A DNA stretch of 64,000 nucleotides from Variovorax paradoxus_P (GTDB lineage: Bacteria > Pseudomonadota > Gammaproteobacteria > Burkholderiales > Burkholderiaceae_C): assembly GCF_050627025.1 (NCBI RefSeq), contig NZ_CP192472.1; one strand, 5' to 3'. How positions within the stretch are numbered: position 1 is the first letter of the stretch; each line of letters begins with the position of its first letter. A model generated the notes under the pieces. It was not told the DNA's origin. It worked only from the letters and a program-made list of their open reading frames with translations, and ran no database searches. Positions 26,601 through 33,582 of this stretch are shown one piece after another. The position numbers and the translations under genes are program-made.

Positions 26601-26667
26601 CACCGACAAGGGCGAGCACGAGAGAAGTGACCAGCATTGCCGTCTTCGTTCTCAGCTTGAGCCGCAC
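23632..26667 (-). CDS. Membrane-bound multi-PAS diguanylate cyclase
   Basis: A sensor of about 1011 residues that makes cyclic di-GMP. In order: a membrane helix near residues 10-28, a periplasmic double-Cache domain to about 270, a second helix, a HAMP segment (WVMRPLEALTNAIRTL), four PAS/PAC repeats between about 355 and 850 (each ending in VTDITR, DSDITAH, MRDISAA or VADITER), and a GGDEF domain with DPLTGLANR and RLGGDEFTV. The intact GGDEF motif suggests activity; no EAL domain follows. The best start is GTG at 26665-26667, behind a GAAGGA site; a TTG start at 26721 would add 18 polar residues. Ligand unknown. Confidence 0.9.
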   Translation of the reverse strand: MRLKLRTKTAMLVTSLVLALVGATGWWQYRNLSSEYLNLMREQQQALTESAAADLDYKLGVHVAALARAARELGARGFDDPEARQGFLADVDLRAMFDNAALANLDGTIVAINPPASDPPNVADRDYFRQVRDLRQPAISAPLLTKGGKQPAVVMAVPVETPDGRLIGVLGAALNLQRANMLGDMSQATVGRGGYYVIVTRDASPQVVMHHDSTLLLKPASAAAVAPADGTLNDLATRATIRNADWELRLIVPASIAYAPLEQARQALLLQLLWLGLGCALLVWLGTSWVMRPLEALTNAIRTLRHSPDSQVKLDVAANDERGDLAREFDALMAELREQRLEVAAVTDASPVGLFRSDTEGRATYVNDEYLAIHGLERKDAAQGWLTLVREDIREKVRKEWIRLVNTPEPFSATRRLHRRDGTRVLVALKSRPVIVGGRVLGHVGTVADITERTRADQALRTLTAIFDMTTDYIVQLDAAGRLIYMNPAARIRTGLRLDAPIEQLSASDFNPPKTIERFRSEVVPTALANGVWVGESMVWDAERREFPVSHMVIAHRDKHGKVEYFSGLMRDISAAKAAEQALRDSEHRLRMVTDHLPALISYLDWDLRFRFVNKAYQDWFGVDPEKLIGRSMREFYGDDAWAQMEPHLRAALAGRQVTYERRVMGPGGRRDIQATLVPERNEQGRVMGLYTLDSDITAHHEAEEALQESEARLRTVADALPMRVAYIDADERYRFNNLAYEREFGLSRDQIQGHTVQELLGEPAYESVKPHIRAALAGEVVTFQSEDTQSDSYNCYEAQYIPQPAANADTIVGFHAVITDITRQKLEEKRLVNLAQIDPLTGLANRAGFQARLGEAMERSRGAGALMALMYLDIDGFKQVNDQFGHQAGDELLKAFSNRLSHGLRSTDIRARLGGDEFTVIMEGLPNTDIAVSAAAKLVAATQAPFAIEQQQQPQLTINITLSIGLAFYQGGDADAATLVRRADEMLYQAKRSGRNNVQVAPLPVQDERP

Positions 26668-26892
26668 TTGGTTTCCTTCACGAGGACGGTTGTTCCTGGC
26701 CGCATTTTTCGATGATAGCAACGGCCTTTTTTCTCACCTCCGCAGCAGCCATGCCAGGGGCGCCGCCTGCGTCGGCAAGCCGTATGCCACTGGCAATGAC
26801 ACGCGGATTTGCGTATGGTCTGGTGCGTTCCACGGATGGGCCGAAAACCGTTGCCCGACATCGACCTGCCTTCTCAACCAAGGAGAACCAAG

Positions 26893-27372
26893 ATGGTCAG
26901 CAAGAACACGATTTGCCTTTGGTATGACCGCGACGCCCTGGACGCCGCCAAGTTCTACGCCGAAACCTTTCCGGACAGCTCGGTAGGCGCAGTCCATCGC
27001 GCGCCCGGCGACTATCCATCGGGAAAGCAAGGCGATGTCTTGACGGTCGAGTTCACCGTGATGGGCGTTCCCTGCCTTGGACTGAACGGTGGGCCCGTGT
27101 TCAAGCACAGCGAGGCCTTTTCATTTCAGGTGGCAACGGACGACCAGGCCGAGACCGACCGGCTGTGGAACGCGATTGTCGGTAACGGCGGCCAGGAAAG
27201 CGAGTGCGGCTGGTGCAAGGACAAGTGGGGGCTGTCGTGGCAGATCACGCCCCGCGCCTTGATCGCCGCCATTGCCGACCCCGACCCGGCGGCGGCCAAG
27301 CGCGCGTTCGAAGCCATGATGGAGATGAGGAAGATCGACATTGCGACGATCGAGGCGGCCCGGCGCGGTTGA
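26893..27372 (+). CDS. VOC superfamily protein (PhnB-like)
   Basis: A 159-residue vicinal-oxygen-chelate protein of the PhnB/3-demethylubiquinone-methyltransferase-like group. It contains ICLWYDRDALDAAKFYAETF, GVPCLGLNGGPVFKHSEAFSFQV and CGWCKDKWGLSWQITPRAL, all typical of that group, which lacks a proven enzymatic role in most species. The start at 26893 follows an AAGGAGAACCAAG site; the upstream open frame has none. A single gene, divergent from the diguanylate cyclase. Confidence 0.88.
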   Translation: MVSKNTICLWYDRDALDAAKFYAETFPDSSVGAVHRAPGDYPSGKQGDVLTVEFTVMGVPCLGLNGGPVFKHSEAFSFQVATDDQAETDRLWNAIVGNGGQESECGWCKDKWGLSWQITPRALIAAIADPDPAAAKRAFEAMMEMRKIDIATIEAARRG

Positions 27373-27405
27373 TACGCCTTCCTTTGCCTAGGGGTGCCAG
27401 TGCAG

Positions 27406-27436
27406 TTGAAATGTAGTACGTTAGAATTCATTTCAA
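27406..27436. repeat. Inverted repeat in the 27373-27535 gap
   Basis: TTGAAATG at 27406-27413 is repeated in inverse as CATTTCAA at 27429-27436, with a 15-bp spacer. The 8-bp arms are perfect. It lies about 100 bp before a small unknown gene in AT-richer DNA, as expected for a promoter with a regulator site. No intrinsic terminator T-run follows. Confidence 0.5.
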
Positions 27437-27535
27437 GCACATATTGATTCGCCGGCTGGCGCGCATCGGGAATCAAGCGAAGCAGCACAGCGCGAGCACC
27501 ACGCACTCCAACGCCGCACAACGGGCGACGACAAC

Positions 27536-27811
27536 ATGACGATCAACGAAGACCAATGTCTGGTTTCCAGCGCCGCGGAACGCATCGGCGAAGCCGAAGT
27601 GTTCGAGGCACAGATCACCACCATGGCCTCGATGTTGCGCGCGATGTACATGGCGCATCCTGCTCCGGAAAGAGTCAGGCACTACTTCGACCAGTTGATC
27701 GCCCAATTGCTGTCGAGCCCGTATGTGAGCGGCGACCCGGATCGCCAAGCGATCCTGCAAGACGCGGCGGAAAGCCTCACTCGCCGCATGCCGGCAGCCG
27801 AGGCGGGCTAG
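27536..27811 (+). CDS. Hypothetical protein, 91 aa
   Basis: An acidic, helical 91-residue protein (MTINEDQCLVSSAAERIGEA at the start, then EAQITTMASMLRAMYMAHP). No domain is recognised, and no membrane segment is visible. The ATG at 27536 has no clear ribosome site, but the frame keeps normal codon use and sits alone in a 160-bp flanking gap that contains an inverted repeat. It may be a small regulator or a lineage-specific protein; only the coding status is moderately supported. Confidence 0.5.
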   Translation: MTINEDQCLVSSAAERIGEAEVFEAQITTMASMLRAMYMAHPAPERVRHYFDQLIAQLLSSPYVSGDPDRQAILQDAAESLTRRMPAAEAG

Positions 27812-27868
27812 CGCACGAAAACTGCCCGTACAAACAATCCATGAGCGCGCGCAACTCGTATTGGCGAG

Positions 27869-28057
27869 ATGCGCAGTGAAAGCAATTTCGAGCTGACACG
27901 ACGGATCGCGGAACTCAACGCAGTTGCGAACCAACTGGTTGATGAATCTGCGCGCCTGCGCAAGAAGGCGGCAATCCTGAGGGCCGAATACGCGAAGGTG
28001 CGGCTCGGCTCTCGGCAGGAGGCGCCGGCTTCGTCTGGCAGGCGCGCCTTGACGTAG
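27869..28057 (+). CDS. Hypothetical small coiled-coil protein, 62 aa
   Basis: A 62-residue charged helical protein (NFELTRRIAELNAVANQLVD followed by SARLRKKAAILRAEYAKV), giving heptad-like Leu/Ala spacing compatible with a short coiled coil. The ATG at 27869 has a weak GGCGAG before it. It follows the 91-residue unknown gene by 57 bp and ends just before a bidirectional terminator at 28085-28118, which supports a two-gene transcript. No function can be assigned. Confidence 0.45.
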   Translation: MRSESNFELTRRIAELNAVANQLVDESARLRKKAAILRAEYAKVRLGSRQEAPASSGRRALT

Positions 28058-28084
28058 AGGCCCCGCGCGCTGTCAGCAAAAATA

Positions 28085-28118
28085 AAAAGGGCCTGGTTCG
28101 TTGGAACCAAGCCCTTTT
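28085..28118. terminator. Bidirectional intrinsic terminator
   Basis: AAAAGGGC and GCCCTTTT flank TGGTTC/GAACCA with a GTTG loop and one C-A mismatch. T-runs follow on both strands (TTTT on plus, TTTTTATTTTT on minus). It ends the small-gene transcript from the left and the tRNA-Pro transcript from the right. Confidence 0.8.
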
Positions 28119-28143
28119 AAATCCTTGTTTGACAAGGCAATGT

Positions 28144-28220
28144 TGGTCGGTGTGAAAGGATTCGAACCTTCGACCCCTTGCACCCCATGCAAGTGCGCTA
28201 CCAGGCTGCGCCACACACCG
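28144..28220 (-). tRNA. tRNA-Pro (anticodon GGG)
   Basis: A 77-nt gene with encoded CCA. The acceptor stem is CGGTGTG/CACACCG with discriminator A. The D arm contains CAGCCTGGTAG. The anticodon stem CTTGC/GCAAG closes a 7-base loop ATGGGGT, giving anticodon GGG (reads CCC and CCU). The T loop is GTTCGAATC. A terminator lies 26 bp downstream. Confidence 0.96.
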
Positions 28221-28246
28221 AAGCTCTCAATTATAGCCGGCTGAAA

Positions 28247-28708
28247 TCACCGTCCGACGGTCAGCAGCTCACGAATTTCAAAGAGTTCGCGCCGCAAGTG
28301 CAGCAACTGGGACGGATCGATCGTGCGAGCCGCACTTTCAGAACCCGGCTCGTCCTCGTGAACGGCCGCATCGAACTCTTCCTGGTCGATTTCCACGGCC
28401 TCCATTCCCTCGAGCGGCACCATGCCCGCCTTGCGGCGGTCGCGTTCGCCCTGCACGAGTTCTTGCAGCTTGTTGCGCGCGCCGCTGATGGTGAAGCCCT
28501 GGTCGTAGAGCAGATCGCGGATGCGACGGATCATGAGCACTTCGTGGTGCTGGTAGTAACGCCTGTTGCCGCGCCTCTTCATGGGACGCAGTTGCGTGAA
28601 CTCCTGCTCCCAATAGCGCAGCACATGCGGCTTGACGCCGCAGAGTTCGCCGACCTCACCAATGGTGAAGTAGCGTTTGACGGGAATGGGCGGGAGCGTT
28701 TTCTCCAT
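28247..28708 (-). CDS. MerR family transcriptional regulator
   Basis: A 153-residue MerR-type protein. The N-terminal winged helix shows KRYFTIGEVGELCGVKPHVLRYWE, then RRYYQHHEVLMIRRIRDLL. The C-terminal part is acidic and has no metal-binding cysteines, unlike classical metal sensors. The ATG at 28708 is preferred; the reading frame extends to a TTG at 28717. It follows ihfA by 65 bp at the end of the pheST-ihfA operon, a conserved arrangement in betaproteobacteria. Its target genes are unknown. Confidence 0.88.
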   Translation of the reverse strand: MEKTLPPIPVKRYFTIGEVGELCGVKPHVLRYWEQEFTQLRPMKRRGNRRYYQHHEVLMIRRIRDLLYDQGFTISGARNKLQELVQGERDRRKAGMVPLEGMEAVEIDQEEFDAAVHEDEPGSESAARTIDPSQLLHLRRELFEIRELLTVGR

Positions 28709-28773
28709 TGAAATCAAGACCGTGCGCGGGAAACCTTAGAGATTACTCTACGCACCCGCGCAGCACCAAGCAC

Positions 28774-29151
28774 TTATTCCGCGCCCAGGCTCCACTCGAC
28801 TTCGGAAGTGCCGCTCTGCTCGATGCTTCCGTGGATCTGTTCCTTGAGCTTGGCGCTCGCGTGAAAGGTGGCCACGCGGCGCTCGCCGATTGGAATGGCT
28901 TCGCCGGTGCGCGGATTGCGGCCCGGCCGAGGCGCCTTCACACGGATCTGGAAGTTACCGAAGCCGGAGATCTTCACGTCTGTGCCGTCGATCAGGCTGC
29001 TGGCGATGAGGTCGAAAAAAGCCTCGACCATGTCCTTGGATTCGCGCTTGTTCAGGCCGATCTGCTCGAACAGCAAATCGGCCAGGTGCGCCTTCGTGAG
29101 TGCGGGCGTTTCGAGGGCTTCGAGCGTGAATTCCGCAGCGTTCATTCTCAT
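28774..29151 (-). CDS. ihfA: Integration host factor alpha subunit
   Basis: A DNA-bending histone-like subunit of about 125 residues: LTKAHLADLLFEQIGLNKRESKDMVEAFFD, then VKISGFGNFQIR and APRPGRNPRTGEAIPI, which is the flexible beta arm containing the intercalating Pro. Two ATGs are possible, 29151 (overlapping the pheT stop as TGATG) and 29145; GAGGGG lies 3 and 9 bp before them, so the second may be used in cells. Its place behind pheT is the same as in E. coli. Confidence 0.94.
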   Translation of the reverse strand: MRMNAAEFTLEALETPALTKAHLADLLFEQIGLNKRESKDMVEAFFDLIASSLIDGTDVKISGFGNFQIRVKAPRPGRNPRTGEAIPIGERRVATFHASAKLKEQIHGSIEQSGTSEVEWSLGAE

Positions 29152-31592
29152 CAACCCCTCAGGCGTGCGCCGAGCTTGGCGCTCAATTGTTCGACGATGG
29201 CGCGTACGGCCGGCTCCACCTGCTCGTCCGTCAACGTGGCGCTATCGTCCTGGAAGCTCAGGCGCACGGCCATGCTCTTCTCCCCTTGCGCCAGGCCGCC
29301 CGATGTGGGCACGGCACCGTCACGCGCGGGTTGGGGGCGATAGATGTCGAACAGCGTAGCGTCCCGCAGCAAGCCCTGGGGTGCCGCGGCCGAATGAATG
29401 GTCTGCATCAACGCATTGCGCGTGACGGCCTCGGCCACGACCACGGCAATGTCGCGCTCGACGGCCTGGTGCTTGGGCACAGGCTTTGCCACGGGGACGG
29501 GGCGAGCAGCAACAGCGTCGAGGTCGAGTTCGAAAACCACCGGAGCCAGGGCAAAGTCCCACTTCTGGCGCCAGCGCGGATGCAGTTCGCCGACGAAGCC
29601 GATGGCCTTGCCGTCGACCAGCACGCGCGCAGAGCGGCCGGGGTGCAGGGCGGGATGCTCGGCTGCCTCGAAGCTAGGCACCAGTGGCGCCAGCAATGCT
29701 TCGACGTCGCCCTTCGCGTCGTAGAAGTCGACACGGTGCGGCTTGCCGTCCCAGCGTGTTTCTTCGGCATCTCCCCATGCAAGACCAGCCACCCGCATCG
29801 GCTGGTGAACGCCGCGCACAGTGCTGTCGGTGGTGGCCACGCCGTCGTCGCGCGTGAACACGCGGCCCAGTTCGAACACCCGCACGCGCGGTGCCTTGCG
29901 GTCGAGGTTGAACTTGAGCACCTGCAGCAGCGAACCGATCAAGGAAGAGCGCATGACGCTCATCTGGCTGGCAATCGGGTTCAGCAGCTTCACCGGATTG
30001 GCGTTGCCTGCGAGGTCTTGCTCCCAATGCGCCTCGACAAAGCTGAAGTTGATGGTTTCCTGGTAGCCAAGCGCCGCCAGGCTGCGGCGCACCGCGAAGC
30101 GGCTGCGCCTGGCTTCAGGCCGCACGCGCGCGGTAATGGGCGCCAATGGTGCGGTGGTCGGCAGGTTGTTGAAGCCGATCAGGCGAGCAACCTCTTCGAT
30201 CAGGTCTTCCTCGATCAGCAGGTCGAAGCGGTGCGGCGGCGGCGTGACGGTCAACGTGCCCTCGCCTTCGCTGAGCGCGAAACCGAGGCGGCGCAACGCG
30301 TCGGCGCATTGCGCCTGCGTGAGCGGCATGCCGATCACACGCGCGGCGCGCGCCACGCGCAGCGTGACGGGCATGGCTTCGGGCACGTTCAGTACCTTGT
30401 CGTCCATGGCGCCGGCCTGGCCGCCGCAGATTTCGATAATGAGCTGCGTGATGCGTTCGATGATCTCGACCGTGCGGCTCGGGTCGACACCGCGCTCATA
30501 GCGGTGCCCTGCGTCGGTCGAAAAGTTGAAGCGGCGCGAGCGGCCCTGAACGGCTTCGGGCCACCAGAACGCAGCCTCGACGTAGATGTTGCGGGTGTCG
30601 TCGGACACCGAGGTCGCGTCGCCGCCCATGATGCCGGCAAGCGACTCGACTGCTTCGTTGTCGGCGATCACGCCAACCTTGTCGTCGACGCTGATGGTGT
30701 TGCCGTTGAGAAGCTTCAGCTGCTCGCCCGCCTTGCCCCAGCGCACCGTGAGGCCGCCGTGGATCTTGTCGAGGTCGAAGATATGGCTGGGCTGGCCGTA
30801 CTCGAACATGACGTAGTTCGAAATGTCGACGAGCGGCGTCACGCTGCGCTGGCCGCAGCGCGCCAGGCGATCGACCATCCAGGCCGGTGTGGCGACCTTG
30901 GTGTTCACGCCGCGCACGATGCGGCCCGAAAAACGCCCGCAGAGTTCGGGCGCCTCCACCTTCACCGGCAGCACGTCGGCAAACGATGGTGCGACCGGCT
31001 CGATGGCCGGCGTTTTGAGCGGTGCGCCGGTGAGCGCCGCGAGTTCGCGCGCAATGCCGTACACGCTCAGGCCGTGAGCCAGGTTGGGCGTGAGCTTGAG
31101 GGTGAGCAGCGCATCGTCGAGCTTGAGCACGTCGCGCACGTTGGCGCCGATGGGTGCATCGGCGTCGAGTTCGAGCAGGCCGCCATGGTCTTCGCTCAAC
31201 TGCAGTTCGCGGGCGGAGCACAGCATGCCTTGGCTCTCGACACCACGCAGCTTGCCGAGCTTGATGAGAAAGGGCTTGCCGTCTTCGCCGGGCGGCAGTT
31301 CGGCACCCACCAGCGCACAAGGCACCTTGATGCCGACGCGCGCATTGGGTGCGCCGCACACGATGTTGAGCAAGGCGCCCTGCCCCACGTCGACCTGGCA
31401 CACGCGCAGGCGATCGGCGTTCGGGTGCTGCACCGCTTCCTTGATTTCGCCGACGACGATGCGGCTGAAGGGCGGTGCCACGGGGCGGCGTTCTTCGACC
31501 TCGAAGCCGCCCATGGTGAGCGTTTCGGCCAGTTCGGCGCTGCCGAGGGGCGGGTTGCAGAACTCGCGCAGCCAGGATTCCGGGAATTGCAT
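29151..31592 (-). CDS. pheT: Phenylalanyl-tRNA synthetase beta subunit
   Basis: An 813-residue subunit of the heterotetrameric PheRS. The N-terminal tRNA-binding domain has VGEIKEAVQHPNADRLRVCQVDVG; the B3/B4 editing region follows with YVMFEYGQPSHIFDLDKI; the B5 domain and a C-terminal anticodon-binding FDX-ACB domain (VAKPVPKHQAVERDIAVVV) complete it. The length is normal. It lies 45 bp after pheS and overlaps ihfA. Expression is probably governed by the Thr/Phe leader upstream of thrS and by the terminator before pheS. Confidence 0.97.
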   Translation of the reverse strand: MQFPESWLREFCNPPLGSAELAETLTMGGFEVEERRPVAPPFSRIVVGEIKEAVQHPNADRLRVCQVDVGQGALLNIVCGAPNARVGIKVPCALVGAELPPGEDGKPFLIKLGKLRGVESQGMLCSARELQLSEDHGGLLELDADAPIGANVRDVLKLDDALLTLKLTPNLAHGLSVYGIARELAALTGAPLKTPAIEPVAPSFADVLPVKVEAPELCGRFSGRIVRGVNTKVATPAWMVDRLARCGQRSVTPLVDISNYVMFEYGQPSHIFDLDKIHGGLTVRWGKAGEQLKLLNGNTISVDDKVGVIADNEAVESLAGIMGGDATSVSDDTRNIYVEAAFWWPEAVQGRSRRFNFSTDAGHRYERGVDPSRTVEIIERITQLIIEICGGQAGAMDDKVLNVPEAMPVTLRVARAARVIGMPLTQAQCADALRRLGFALSEGEGTLTVTPPPHRFDLLIEEDLIEEVARLIGFNNLPTTAPLAPITARVRPEARRSRFAVRRSLAALGYQETINFSFVEAHWEQDLAGNANPVKLLNPIASQMSVMRSSLIGSLLQVLKFNLDRKAPRVRVFELGRVFTRDDGVATTDSTVRGVHQPMRVAGLAWGDAEETRWDGKPHRVDFYDAKGDVEALLAPLVPSFEAAEHPALHPGRSARVLVDGKAIGFVGELHPRWRQKWDFALAPVVFELDLDAVAARPVPVAKPVPKHQAVERDIAVVVAEAVTRNALMQTIHSAAAPQGLLRDATLFDIYRPQPARDGAVPTSGGLAQGEKSMAVRLSFQDDSATLTDEQVEPAVRAIVEQLSAKLGARLRG

Positions 31593-31637
31593 CTCTTCGA
31601 TCTCGTATTCGGTTTTTCTAGTATTGAACTGGGCAGG

Positions 31638-32714
31638 TCACTGGAACTGCGAGAGAAAACGCAAGTCGCCGTCGAAGAACAACCGCAAATCGTTCACGCC
31701 GTAGCGCAGCATCGTGAGCCGGTCGGGCCCCATGCCGAAGGCAAAGCCGATGTAGCGCTCCGGGTCGAGCCCCATGTTGCGCACCACGTTCGGATGCACC
31801 TGGCCCGAACCTGCGACTTCGAGCCAGCGCCCGGCCAGCGGACCGCTCGCAAACTGGATGTCGATCTCGGCGCTGGGCTCGGTAAACGGAAAGAAGCTTG
31901 GCCGAAAGCGCAGTACGAGGTCGTCGCTCTCGAAGAAGGTGCGGCAGAAATCGGTGAACACGACCTTCAGGTCCTTGAAGCTCACGTTTTCGCCGAGCCA
32001 CAGGCCTTCGCACTGGTGGAACATGGGCGAATGCGTGGCATCGCTGTCGACGCGATAGGTGCGGCCCGGTGCAATCACGCGGATTTCGGGCGCCTTGGCT
32101 GCACCGGTGGTGTCGGCAGCTGCCGCAGCAAACTCGGCAGCGTATTTCTTGATGTGCTGATGCGCATAGCGCACCTGCATCGGGCTGGTGTGCGGGCGCA
32201 GGTTGTAGGGAATACCGTCGTCGCCATTCAGGTCGACATAGAAGGTGTCCTGCATCGACCGCGCAGGATGGTTCGGCGGGTTGTTGAGCGAGGTGAAGCT
32301 GTGCCAGTCGCTCTCGATCTCCGGGCCGTCGGCCACGTCGAAGCCCATGCTCGAGAAGATCTCCTCGATGCGCTCCAGGGTGCGGCTCACCGGGTGCAGG
32401 CCGCCAGGAATGCGGCGACGGCCAGGCAGGCTCACATCCAGCGCCTCTGCGCGCAGTTGCTGCGAAAGCTCTTCGTCGGCCAATTGCTGGCGCCGGTCGG
32501 TAAGCAAGGACTCGATGGCCTGCTTGGCCACGTTGATTGCGGCGCCGCGCGACTTTTTCTCGTCGACGCTGAGCGCGGCCATGCCCTTCATCAACTCGGT
32601 GATGCGGCCGGATTTGCCGAGGAACTGCGCCTTGGCGTTCTCGAGCTCGGCGGGCGTTTTCGCTTCGGCGAAGGCAACGCGTGCGGTGTCGACCAGGGAG
32701 TCCAACTCGTTCAT
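31638..32714 (-). CDS. pheS: Phenylalanyl-tRNA synthetase alpha subunit
   Basis: The 358-residue catalytic alpha subunit. An N-terminal coiled coil (about 1-90) is followed by class II core motifs: PGRRRIPGGLHPVSRTLERI, MQVRYAHQH and FASGPLAGRWLEVAGSGQVHPNV with GFAFGMGPDRL at motif 3. It charges tRNA-Phe together with PheT. The ATG at 32714 is clear. An intrinsic terminator at 32740-32776 lies in the 114-bp gap after rplT. Confidence 0.97.
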   Translation of the reverse strand: MNELDSLVDTARVAFAEAKTPAELENAKAQFLGKSGRITELMKGMAALSVDEKKSRGAAINVAKQAIESLLTDRRQQLADEELSQQLRAEALDVSLPGRRRIPGGLHPVSRTLERIEEIFSSMGFDVADGPEIESDWHSFTSLNNPPNHPARSMQDTFYVDLNGDDGIPYNLRPHTSPMQVRYAHQHIKKYAAEFAAAAADTTGAAKAPEIRVIAPGRTYRVDSDATHSPMFHQCEGLWLGENVSFKDLKVVFTDFCRTFFESDDLVLRFRPSFFPFTEPSAEIDIQFASGPLAGRWLEVAGSGQVHPNVVRNMGLDPERYIGFAFGMGPDRLTMLRYGVNDLRLFFDGDLRFLSQFQ

Positions 32715-32739
32715 AGCAACAAAAATTAGGCGGGGAAAT

Positions 32740-32776
32740 AAAAAAAGAGCTGGAGCCTTTTCAAGCGCCAGCCCTT
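32740..32776 (-). terminator. Internal terminator between rplT and pheS
   Basis: On the minus strand, GGGCTGG and CCAGCTC form a stem (one G-U pair) around a 14-base loop, followed by seven T residues. It sits inside the operon, 26 bp before pheS. In E. coli a Phe-leader attenuator occupies the same gap, but no Phe-rich reading frame is seen here, so this is probably a constitutive partial terminator. Confidence 0.7.
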
Positions 32777-32828
32777 GTGTCGTGGGCGCAGGAGGCTGCC
32801 ACGAAGACAGCCGCCCTGCTGTACAGAA

Positions 32829-33188
32829 TCAAGCAGCCAGCTTGGCCTTGACCTGCTCCACGATGCCGGCAAAAGCGGCCTTGTCGTGCACTGCGATGTC
32901 CGCAAGCATCTTGCGGTCGATCTCGATTCCGGCCTTGCGGATGCCGTTTGCGAACTGGCTGTAGGTCAGGCCCAGTTCACGCGAGGCGGCGTTGATACGC
33001 GCGATCCACAGTTGACGGAACACGCGCTTCTTGGTGCGGCGGTCACGGTAGGCATATTGCCCAGCCTTCATTACCGCCTGTTTGGCGATGCGGAAGACAT
33101 TACCGCGGCGACCACGGAAACCCTTGGCGAGTGCGAGAACTTTCTTGTGGCGGGCGCGAGCCGTTACACCACGTTTGACGCGAGGCAT
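32829..33188 (-). CDS. rplT: 50S ribosomal protein L20
   Basis: The 119-residue L20 protein, beginning [20 protein letters not shown] and containing [14 protein letters not shown] and RAYRDRR-type basic blocks with [15 protein letters not shown]. It binds 23S rRNA early in assembly and, in E. coli, represses rpmI-rplT translation by binding its own mRNA. An AAGGAG site precedes the ATG, and rpmI lies 24 bp upstream. Confidence 0.98.
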
Positions 33189-33212
33189 GTGTGTACTCCT
33201 TGTTCGTCTGAG

Positions 33213-33416
33213 TTAAATGCCACGGCCTGGCAGCATGGCGGCGACCGAAACCATGTTGGTTTCATGCACTGCCACTGCACCACGGAGGTGACGCTTGTTC
33301 TTGGTGGTCTTCTTGGTCAAGATGTGACGTTTGAAGGCTTGACCGCGCTTGACGGTGCCACCGGGACGAACGCGGAAACGTTTTTTCGCGCTGCTCTTGG
33401 TCTTCATTTTGGGCAT
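33213..33416 (-). CDS. rpmI: 50S ribosomal protein L35
   Basis: The 67-residue L35 protein: MPKMKTKSSAKKRFRVRPGG, then RGQAFKRHILTKKTTKNKRHLRG written here in part, matching the family throughout. AAAGGAG precedes the ATG by 6 bp. The 166-bp gap to infC contains a strong GAAA-capped hairpin (33497-33536) that may be part of translational control by L20. Confidence 0.97.
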   Translation of the reverse strand: MPKMKTKSSAKKRFRVRPGGTVKRGQAFKRHILTKKTTKNKRHLRGAVAVHETNMVSVAAMLPGRGI

Positions 33417-33496
33417 ATGAATGCTCCTTTAGTTTGTGCTCGTGAGGCGCCGCAGATACTCCACGGACTTGTTGGCCCCGAGACACTTCTTTACTC

Positions 33497-33536
33497 CGCC
33501 CCTGCCGGCACTTCTTTCGAAGCGCCTGCAGGGGCG
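33497..33536 (-). ncRNA. Long hairpin with GAAA tetraloop between infC and rpmI
   Basis: On the minus strand the message reads CGCCCCTGC, A, GGCGCTTC, GAAA, GAAGTGCC, G, GCAGGGGCG. It folds into 9 bp, an A-G mismatch and 8 bp with one G-U pair, capped by a GNRA tetraloop. There is no T-run after it, so it is not a terminator. Its position, about 80 nt before the rpmI start, matches where L20 binds mRNA in E. coli. An RNase III processing site is the other obvious possibility. Confidence 0.6.
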
Positions 33537-33582
33537 AAATTCTTGAACCCTGCTATCTCTTCTCTGCCGCGCAGCCGCCTTT

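Noticed and set aside
27406..27428. TTGAAA and TAGAAT as a sigma-70 promoter
   Set aside because: The spacing is only 10 bp, far from the usual 16-18 bp. The stretch is better described as an inverted repeat.
29187..32729. A 1180-codon open frame on the plus strand opposite pheS and pheT
   Set aside because: It is an antisense shadow made by high-GC codon bias. The minus strand encodes full-length PheS and PheT, and the plus frame has no recognisable domain and very unusual His/Arg/Ala content.
32715..32828. A Phe-rich leader peptide directly before pheS, as in E. coli
   Set aside because: The only short frame, starting at a GTG, has no Phe codon. Only a terminator is present in this gap.
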